The notes beneath the pieces are model-generated. The model did not search any database and was not told the DNA's origin. It worked only from the letters and a program-made list of their open reading frames with translations. A DNA stretch of 64,000 nucleotides from NCBI GenBank assembly GCA_030761205.1, contig JAULJL010000002.1:17277010-17341009 (forward strand), given 5' to 3'. Below are positions 55,918 through 64,000 of this stretch, in pieces (the stretch's first letter is position 1; each line of letters begins with the position of its first letter). This DNA comes from Fremontodendron californicum (taxonomy: Eukaryota; Streptophyta; Magnoliopsida; Malvales; Malvaceae). A program made the translations under genes and the position numbers.

Positions 55918-57980
55918 GGGCGGGTTTGATTCGTTGAATCTTTCATTACACGGCGTAATCTTACATTCCGTCATGAGATTACCATGTTTGGTTCACTAAC
56001 ATTCTGCAAGTTCCGTAATATGATATTAGCTACAGTGTCAAAATTGGGTCATATTAGGTGTAATGTCATACCCTCCTCTCTCGGAGGTTATGTTACATTA
56101 CGCCCGTAATGTAACATTTTTTTCACTTTTGCCCCCATTATTAATATGATATTACCCAATACCACCATTTGTTTTAAGCCGACAGATCCTCTCCCTCTCG
56201 ACTTCTCCCTTGGTGTTTGCCTCTCCCATTCGATTTCTTCCCCTTTCTTGAGTTCGTCGGTCAATCCAGGTATGACTTCATTTCAAAATCTTTGATTTAT
56301 ATTATTTTAGGTTATTGATTTTGTATGCATGTCAGATTGAAGGTTTAGGGGTTTGATTTTGGTATTAAATCTTGGGGTTTCAAATTTTGGGGGTTTAGGT
56401 TAGGGTTTTGGGTTTGCCTGAATATTTTACTTGCTAGGATAATAGATTTGATATCATGGATGGAAGACTCAATATGTAAATCGAGCTGTTGAGGTTTAGA
56501 CGGGTCTCTGCTCAAGCAGAAATTTTATTCATTCAAGATTAAGCATTGTTTGTCTGTTAATAGAGAACAATTTACTATTTTGCTCTTAATCGAATCTTTG
56601 GGCCTGGTTTTGTGACATTTGTTCATCTCACATTCATGCTTTTCTTTTAGATCTTTTGTTCCCATTCTGAATGAAAAATATGTCCTAACTCTGATAAACC
56701 ATATTGGGTAAACTTTGATGGGTTAAAGCTGGGTTTGAGACTTTGAGTTGATAACAATCTTAGAGAAAAACAAAGCTGAGTTTAGGGTTTGTCACAATAA
56801 GGTAACTGGAAATTCAAAGCTCATTGCCCTATGAAAATGGTACTAGTTCCATTCATGGACCCCCAAAATGGTGGATCCTACCTTAGAGATCAAAATTAAT
56901 TTCTTCTTGGTAGTAGTAAAGGTGGACTTCAATGGAGCAACAAGTTAAACAAATACATCAGCTTCAAAAATGTTCAGAAGATGAGCCAAGGTATACAGCT
57001 CTTCTTAATAGGAATAGGAGCAAAATACTGAAAAGGTTAGGTCAAGCCTTAATATCCTTAATTACATAGCAGCCATTTGGGCTCAAGAGCAGAAAACATG
57101 TTAAATTTATAATCCTCACTAGCGTGCTATATAGGGAAACACCATTTACTTTGTATTTTTCTACATCTCGAAGAACAAGAATGAATGCTCTGAGGAATGG
57201 GGCATACTTAGATACTAGTTTTTAATTATGTTTTCTCATGTTGTTGATTGATTTTCTCTTTTGCTTTATGTTTTCTTCAGACAATGCAGTAGTTAATAGT
57301 GGCTTTGAGTTTGGCCTTTGGATGATCCAAAATTATCTCTTGGTGTCCTGCTCCTAACCAACCTTGACGAAGAGACATCCCCATTGTCAGGATGGATGGT
57401 AGAATCAAACAGGGCAGTTCGATACATTGACTCCAACCATGATGCAGTCCGGAAGGCAAACGTGCCATTGAGTTGGTCTCGGGCAAGGAAGAAATCATTT
57501 CTCAAATGGTGGAAACCACAACAGACAAGCTATACAGCATGACCTTTTCTTTGGGCCATGCTAGGGACAAATGCAAGGAACCATTAGCTGTTTATGACTT
57601 GCTTGGTAAAATAGCTGTGTTTCTATGAAGATATGTACTTCAATTCGAAATTATTGGTAGGATGTGCATGAATTGGTTGGATGTAATTCAATTCGAAATT
57701 ATTTGTAAAACTGTGAATTTGTAGTAGGCTGCATGAATGTTTAGTTTAAAAGCACGCTGCAGGTCCCATCTACTATTGGCTTGTACAAAGGCAAGGGTAT
57801 TTTAGTAATGTGAGAATTTAGGAATGTTACATTCCTGCCAACCAAACATGATTATCTTAAATGAAGGGACGGTCAACCAAACGCATGAATGTAAGATTCA
57901 GGGGAATGTGACTTCGTCATTTTGTAAGGGGTAATCCTATTACCAACCGCAATCTTACATTCACCGAACCAAACCCACCC
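55918..57980 (+). mobile_element. PIF/Harbinger-type non-autonomous element (2.06 kb) with captured gene sequence
   Basis: Terminal inverted repeats GGGYGGGTTTGRTTCG and a TTA target duplication (55915-55917, 57981-57983), both typical of PIF/Harbinger. Inside, after about 250 bp of terminal-type sequence with palindromic GTAATGTAACATT words, is a CT-rich leader-like stretch (56180-56270). A GT splice-donor-like AATCCAG/GTATGA follows at about 56266-56275, then an intron-like region, then a DUF642 exon fragment at 57282. No transposase is present. Confidence 0.85.
57282..57625 (+). pseudogene. DUF642 (BIIDXI-type cell-wall protein) gene fragment
   Basis: Three frames in succession match the second DUF642 domain. 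First VVNSGFEFGLW near 57290; then, after a frameshift, LSGWMVESNRAVRYIDSNHD near 57390; then, after another, ELVSGKEEIISQMVE and LYSMTFSLGHARDKC near 57470-57560. DUF642 proteins are secreted, plant-specific cell-wall proteins that bind pectin-related partners. At least two frameshifts and the absence of the first domain mean it is not functional. It lies within the Harbinger-type element, so it is a transduplicated fragment. Confidence 0.8.
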
Positions 57981-58029
57981 TTAGTGCTTCTCGTCATCAG
58001 TGCACCGTCGAAAATATTCAAGTGGCTGA

Positions 58030-58310
58030 TAGTTTTCCATCGGAAATGAAAATTTTGTCGAAAATGATGGCATTTTTGACGAATTATTTCCGATGGAAAA
58101 TTCTATTAGAAATGTTATTTCCGACGGATTTGATGTTTTTTTCGATAAAAAAATCTGTCAAAATAAATGTGGTGACAGAATATTTCATCGCAATTAATTT
58201 ATTACCGATGCAAATTTTCGTCGGGAATACTATTTGTGACAGAATGACTTATTTTGTTATTCCATCTCCAATTTTTATTACTGACAAAAATTTTCGTCGG
58301 CAATGTTTTT
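58030..58310 (-). repeat. CACTA subterminal repeats
   Basis: Many copies, in both orientations, of a roughly 10-base word related to CCGACGGAAA / TTTTCGTCGG. These are the usual transposase-binding arrays near CACTA ends. The frame at 58022-58342 only reads the repeats. Confidence 0.7.
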
Positions 58311-58599
58311 TTAATAATTATAAAACAAAATTATTTATATAATTATAATAATCAAATATATTAAAATTTATAATTATTTTTCAATTAAATTAAATGAAAT
58401 GAAATAATTAAAATTATAAATAAACAAAATTTTATAATTAAATAAAATTTTATTAAAAAATGTAATAATATTCAAATAAAATATTATAATATTCGAATGA
58501 CAATATAAAAGTCGAGGATCGTGACTGGATCTACAGGCACCACTACATCCGGCACAAAAAGTTCTAGCTCTCTATTGTGACTGCATAAAAGGTTCGAAC

Positions 58600-60300
58600 A
58601 TCTTCTGCAAGTTAAACTAGACATTCTCCATTTCGTTGATGTCATTTTCAATGTTCGAAACATCGGACTTCAATTCTTGTACTTCCTCGGGCTGAACTAT
58701 CAACGACTGTTGTGGAACTCGAAGGACCACATGGAGTGTAGCTGGCCGCATCTGAACTGTAGTGATGACTGGTGGCAGAGTGGAAAACATGCTCAGTTCC
58801 AAACCCATAAATGTGCGTCCGAGTAGTCTTAATGCCCCCCAATAGCTTGAGACTAGGCCTGATGATCGAAATCTAGATACGTAGACGCATTGTCACCATA
58901 TTTTTGCTACAAAAAAGCAGCATAGTTTGCCTACAATTACAAATATTAAAATATCTATTGTTAATAGGAGATATTGTAATCGACATATACATAAACAATT
59001 CATTTATAAAAATACAAAATGTAATAGACAATATTGATATAGTTAAAGACTTACACTAACAGTTTTAGACTTGTTGTCTACGTAATCACCATTACCCCTA
59101 TCACATTTATGGATTTTGTTAAATACTTCCTGAAAGCTCATTTTGTGCTACAACTCTTGTGACTACATAAAATGGAATTCCAAAATTATGTTAATAAAAC
59201 AATTAACATAATATAACTTAAGATAAAACTTTTCAATAATATTTGTATCGAAAATAGATCTTACCATCCAATGAGTTGTAAGTAGAAAAGGAACTGATCT
59301 TGTGTGCTTCGTAATGCTTCCATCTTTTTTTTTGTTCCTATTAGCTTTGGCTTTTTTGAACTTTCTTTTCCAAGCACCAATACGCCAGACGCAGTCAATA
59401 AGTTGATCCCAAACATCAACAGCTATGCAGTCACATTTATAACCTTTGCATTCTTCTATTTTTTTAGTCCTAAAAAAGGCCATAGCATTCCCCTCTCAGT
59501 TCCAAGCATGTCTTTCAGGCATTCGTTACATGCCACCTCAAATAATTTTCTAACGAAAGGTGTTTGTTTGGGAGACCATTGGTATTTTCCCTACAATGAC
59601 ACAATAAGAATTAATGTATAAGATTAAACTTATTTGGTTAAGTAAATTAATTAAAATTTGATATTTATAATATCAAATCATACCTCAAATAAACTCCACA
59701 TAGATTCTTTCACCTCAGAGGGGACATTTTTTCCAAGTAGGGCATGGTCCGTTGAAGTGTTTTCTGATCAAAGTGACAATAGTGAATTTCACACAACTCT
59801 CCATGAAAGTCCTAAAAGAAAACGAAACATATCAGTCCACAATAATTAATTGTTATTAAATAATGAAATTAACAAAATGTAATGAACTTACGTGTTTTCT
59901 AATTTGACAATCGGAACCTGTCATTCAAATTACTCGGTGTCGGTAACCTTTTTGTCCGACCTCTACCCTGTTTCTTCAACTGGGAAAAAAGAGTTGGTAC
60001 CTGAGGAGACTGCGATTTAGGTATCTCTGTCTCCGGTTCATTTATCCCAGGCATATACATTGATGGTGGCTCATTCACGAGATATTAGTCAATGTCTGAC
60101 ACGGGCATCGAAGGGAAGGATTCTGATGGAGCCGTCTGAGTTGCCATATACATGGCGGGGCCGGTTTCGAAGGAGCCGGCCCAGGCAGCATACGTGGGGT
60201 AGAAGGCCCCTCGGACAATCCACGATGCATGTTAGCTGCTATAAAAGCAGAACATATTCCACCTCGTGGTTTTTTCTTATCACTTTTACCTACTCGTCGT
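58600..60300 (-). pseudogene. CACTA second ORF remnant (Transposase_24-like)
   Basis: Fragments: 60110-59930 reads MYMPGINEPETEIPKSQSPQ then LKKQGRGRTKRLPTPSN, a basic GRGRT-type N-terminal part. 59483-59163 has WDQLIDCVWRIGAWKRKFKK and KANRNKKKDGSITKHTRSVP, the NRxK...HTxGS neighbourhood of the plant CACTA second protein. 58842-58617 has a C-terminal coiled segment (EVQELKSDVSNIENDINEME). Interrupted by stops and AT-rich, intron-like gaps. Confidence 0.6.
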
Positions 60301-60611
60301 ATTTTATCTGTAATATGAAAAATATGAAATTTTTGTCGTAAATAGACAAATAAAATATAAATTTATGTACGTATAAAATGAATAAACATATAACATGTTA
60401 TTATATTACAAAAACATAATAATACTAATATAAACAACATCCAAAATTATATTTGTACCATAAACAATATAAAATTTATTAGTAAATAGACAAATCAAGT
60501 ATATAAATTCATGCACGTACAAAATGAATAAACATATAATAACATGTTATTATATTACAAAAACATAATAATACTAACATAAACACTCAAGTTTCTAAGT
60601 TTTACTTTCTA

Positions 60612-60667
60612 ATCATCATCATCATTGTCATGGTCGTCGTCGTCGTCGTCGTCATCGTCTTCATCAT
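60612..60667 (-). repeat. trinucleotide microsatellite (GAC/GAT)n
   Basis: Plus strand ATC repeats followed by GGTCGTCGTCGTCGTCGTC and TCATCGTCTTCATC. In the TNP2 frame on the minus strand it would encode an Asp/Glu-rich acidic tail, which is common at the C-terminus of these transposases. Confidence 0.8.
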
Positions 60668-60699
60668 AATCTCATTCTTCTACATCTTCATCTAAAGTC

Positions 60700-63600
60700 A
60701 CTCTTCTTCTTCTTGCTTTTTTAAAACTTCTTCTTCGTTTTCTCCTGCTTCATCATTTTGTTCTTAATTAGTTCTCACAATATTATTTACTTATTCATAT
60801 TCACCATGAACAAGAAGTCGAGGATTGTCAAGATCTTCTGAATATGTTACAATGGTGGGAAGATGCATATCCATTTCTTGATAAACCCTTTCGTTCAGAT
60901 CAATTATTTCCTGCACGAGGTCGAATGTCAAATCGATTCCTAGCCTTTGTTTTGAAGACAGCCTACCAATCCCGATGTTCTCTTCTATTCGAAAGATAAT
61001 AAATGTAGTAGACTTGTTGACATTGATGGGCTAAAACAAAAGGTTCATTACTTGCAAGTATTGACCTATACTTTAATTCAATTAGACCATTATGAGGATC
61101 TATCCGAATTTCTTTATCCGTATCAAATCATCGACATTTAAAATGTATGACCCAATTCCCCAACCAAAATATTCCAACTCGACAATATCTAATAACATTC
61201 CATAAAAGTCATGCTCACAATCATTATAACAGTTGCCTTTCATGTATACATCGCTATTCATGGTTTTTCAGTTTTGTCCATAACCCAATTTATAGAACTT
61301 GAAATCATTAACGAAATATCCAAAATAACACCAAACCATACGTTATGGACCATGAGATAGCTCAATTATATGAGAGTTGGCTTGAATAGAACTTTGTTGA
61401 ACCTATGAACAATAATGAAAATTATTAAAAAAGCACCAAATTTTGAAATATAATATGACTATTTGAAACCATTATTTTTTTAACATACATATTCCTTAAA
61501 CAAATTTCTAAATCTTGCTGCACGAACTTTCTCCAACTCTCCATCAATAATGTTCGATGCATCGCTTTTCACTATCAAACATCCTAAAATGGATTAATAC
61601 ATGAGTTAAAATATTTACTATATAACGTAATGTATTAGATATAGGTAAAGTTCTTAGTCAATATAAGGTATGACTTTCTCGCAATTCATTAATACATATA
61701 ATTCAGCTGCATCGTACTCATCGTGGTCTAGATAACGGGTCTAAGTGTTTTTAGAGCCAAAAAATTTTCCTAGATGTGTGAAAATTGAAAGTCGTCCCAT
61801 GAGATCGACATCTCTCCCATCATCATTTCGTGGCACGTGAGCAAATATTGTTTCTACATTTGGTTCAAAAGATAAGACGCAAAACAATGAAATTTCTTCC
61901 ATGATATACGTCTCAATTATTGACCCTTTCACACATGCGAGATTTTTCACTTTTCGTTTTAGATGATGTAAGATTCTAAGAATCATAAACAAAAAATAAA
62001 TGAATTCACAGATTAGACGTATAGGACAAATGTTATATATATATATATATATATATCAAATTGACTTTAGTACCTTTAGAATGTATACATCCATCGATAA
62101 TGGACAGGTCCACCAACCTTTGCTTCAGAAGGTAGATGAATAGGCAAATTTTCTATTGAATCAAAAAATACGGGAGGAAAGATCTTTTCCAACCTGCAAA
62201 TGGTTTCAACAATATTAGTTTCCAACAACTCCATTTGTTCAACATGTATTTCAGTTGAGCATAGATCTCTAAAGAAATGAGATAGCTCCGTAATTGCATA
62301 CCAAATTGTGTTATGTACCAAATCTAGAAACGCAATTGAAAGCAGTCACTGCATAAAAATATGACAATCATGACTTTTCATGCCAAAAAACCTCCCATCA
62401 ACCACATTTGCACAACACCCAAAATTCGAGGCAAATCCATCGAAAAATCATAATTCTTTAACCTATGCACAAACTCTTTTTTTATCTTTCCTGTTTAACG
62501 TGTAACGTGTAAGTGGCTTTAGGCTTGTATGGTTTTCAATTGCTTTCCATCAATTCTAATTTGGGCCGTTTGCAAAGCAATGGTAAATCCATTCTAACAT
62601 TTATATTGTCTTTTGTTTGGCCTTCACATTCACTATTGTGTTGAAAACATTATCAAATACATTTTTCCCAATATACATATATCCAAATTATGACGAATGA
62701 GATTGGTATTCCAATAAGGCGACTCCCAAAATACTTTTTTCGTCCAATTATGACTTTTCCCGAATCTAATCAACTTCTCTTAACTATATTTAGTCCCAAA
62801 TGTGATATTTGGAATGCAATTTATCCTTTCCAAAATTGCCTCACCGAATAATCTCTTAATAGTAGAGTCATACTTAACTCTTTGACAAAATTTATCTCTT
62901 TGCCTTCTAAGGGATGATTTAAGGGTAAGAACTGCCGATGACAATAAAAAAGCATGGTTTCTTGCCATAATACAATCTGAATGACTTCACATGTTTCATA
63001 CAATAAGGACAAGCTAATCTTTCGTGTGTAATCCACCCTAATAACATGCCGTCAGTAGGAAAGTCATCAATTGTCTATAATAATGCAGTCCTTAATACAA
63101 AATTTTCTTTTCTATACCCATCATAAGTCGGAACACCATGATTCCACTATAATTTCAACTCATCTGGAAATGGTCTGAGAATCGCGCTAGACTATTCGGA
63201 CCCAAAATTATCATATTGAGAAACAAATATGGTTGCTTCATACACATCTATGGCGGTAAATTGTATACAGCAAGCATTATCGACCAACATGAGTACGGTT
63301 TGGTTGCCTGAGTAAATAGGCAAAAATCATTTGCACATAAACCCAATCTCACATTTCGAGCTTCAGCTGCAAAAGATGGGTGATTACGATTGAAGCCTTG
63401 CCAAGCCTCACCATCAATTGGGTGAATCAATACTTCATCATCCCCTCGGTTATGCGTAGACCATGTCATATATTCAGAAGTTACTGTTGACATATAAAGC
63501 CTTTGCAGTCCTAGTATAAGTGAAAAATAACAGAGAATCTTTTAAGGAATTTTTTTACCTTCCCGATACTTGATTTGCTTGGTTTATATCGAGGATGGCC

Positions 63601-64000
63601 ATATACAGAACAATAAGTTAACTCGACTGACTTTTTATGAAACAACATGCAATTGTTGTTGCATCCATGTATCTTAACATAATCCAATCCAAATTTGGCC
63701 ATTATTTTCTTCATTCTGTAAAAATACCTTTTATCATTATCATCAGATGACTAAAACCCGATTTGCTCATGTTAAAATATGACTTCACATTTAACAGTTA
63801 TGAAACAACAGATAAAATTGTCTGCTTTGTACATCCTGACCACAATGGTTCATCTGCTTCGTTCAGCAAAGAGTAAAAGTTTGTGACCCTGATGGAATTT
63901 AGGAGGATTTTTCTTACCTAGAAAATTTGTAAGAATTCAACCATTTGCGACCCTTAGAATCTCGTCATCAAAAAGATCTTTATTTATCTCTTGATTTAAT
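60700..64000 (-). pseudogene. TNP2-type CACTA transposase, decayed
   Basis: In order on the minus strand: around 63880 EADEPLWSGCTKQTILSV (N-terminal part); 63714-63511 FGLDYVKIHGCNNNCMLFHK; 63493-63248 WSTHNRGDDEVLIHPIDGEA, then RNVRLGLCANDF, then YNLPP, the transposase_21 DDE-region block. Then 63036-62780 (FLPLNHPL); 62321-62076 (LEKIFPPVFFDSIENL, GGPVHYRWMY, TNP2 C-terminal DUF4218-like); 61992-61741 (VKNLACVKGSIIETYIMEE); and near 61220-61140 DFYGMLLDIVELEYFGWGIG (DUF4216-like). Multiple frameshifts and stops; inactive. Confidence 0.88.

Larger units (their letters stand above)
58016..64000 (-). mobile_element. decayed CACTA (En/Spm) transposon, minus strand, running off the window
   Basis: Read from right to left: TNP2-type transposase remnants (64000-60700), a second ORF region (60300-58600), AT-rich sequence, then subterminal repeats of TTTCCGACGGA / TTCGTCGG type (58030-58300). 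The exact CACTA terminus at the left end is not recognisable and may be truncated at about 58016. Its other end is beyond 64000. Stops and frameshifts throughout. Confidence 0.85.

Noticed and set aside
58022..58342. 106-aa plus-strand ORF
   Set aside because: Reads through CACTA subterminal repeats; not a gene.
60060..60341. 93-aa plus-strand ORF
   Set aside because: Antisense to the CACTA second ORF remnant; no domain.

Overview
The window is repeat-dense nuclear DNA of a seed plant, most likely a eudicot. Evidence: Ty3/gypsy elements of the Tat/Ogre type with a second (archaeal-type) RNase H domain, an Athila-like element primed by tRNA-Asp, CACTA, Mutator, Harbinger and Helitron remnants, and one ordinary intron-containing plant aldo-keto reductase gene. 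I cannot name the species. Roughly 80 percent or more of the window is transposon sequence.

Layout. Bases 1-42737 are a nest of insertions that can be unpacked from termini and target-site duplications (TSDs). The outermost level is an old Ogre-type LTR (E: 34703-36789 plus 42002-42737). A minus-strand LTR (C, 32827-34702) abuts it. Next comes a plus-strand Ogre/Tat element (B: broken pol 20267-23570, 3' region, PPT, 3' LTR 25978-32826). Its pol is cut by a CACTA fragment (19503-20266), and a minus-strand Ogre/Tat element (A: 5' LTR 14488-19502, tRNA-Arg PBS, two gag modules) sits in that CACTA. A young Athila-like element (1566-10851, TSD GGTTA) interrupts the second gag of A. A 5.2 kb solo LTR (D, 36790-42001, TSD GTAAT) lies in E, and a 944 bp Mutator-type element (28708-29651, 9 bp TSD) lies in the B LTR.

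The most interesting object is the Athila-like element. Its two 2.1 kb LTRs are almost identical, it has no recognisable pol, and besides a gag-like ORF it carries two intact intronless ORFs in the sense direction. One is a 215-aa LONELY GUY (LOG) type cytokinin-activating phosphoribohydrolase. The other is a 178-aa cysteine-rich basic protein resembling the nucleic-acid-binding proteins of flexuous plant RNA viruses (carla/viti/mandarivirus type). Each has its own TATA-like box, and the cassette is bracketed by a duplicated stretch of element sequence. This may be a captured viral or host module.

Bases 42738-44762 are AT-rich, with many (TA)n tracts and no gene. The only clear host gene is an aldo-keto reductase on the minus strand (44763-52976, four exons, 330 aa, catalytic tetrad intact). 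Its second intron is swollen from about 106 bp to 7 kb by a decayed Copia element (45373-52245, TSD AAGTG), which itself contains a solo LTR (49443-50661, TSD GTGCA).

The right end (53.2-64 kb) holds AT-rich sequence, a probable Helitron 3' end, a small inverted-repeat element, a 2.06 kb PIF/Harbinger-type element (TSD TTA) carrying a broken piece of a DUF642 cell-wall protein gene, and a decayed minus-strand CACTA element with TNP2 transposase remnants that runs off the window. I found no rRNA, tRNA gene or CRISPR array.
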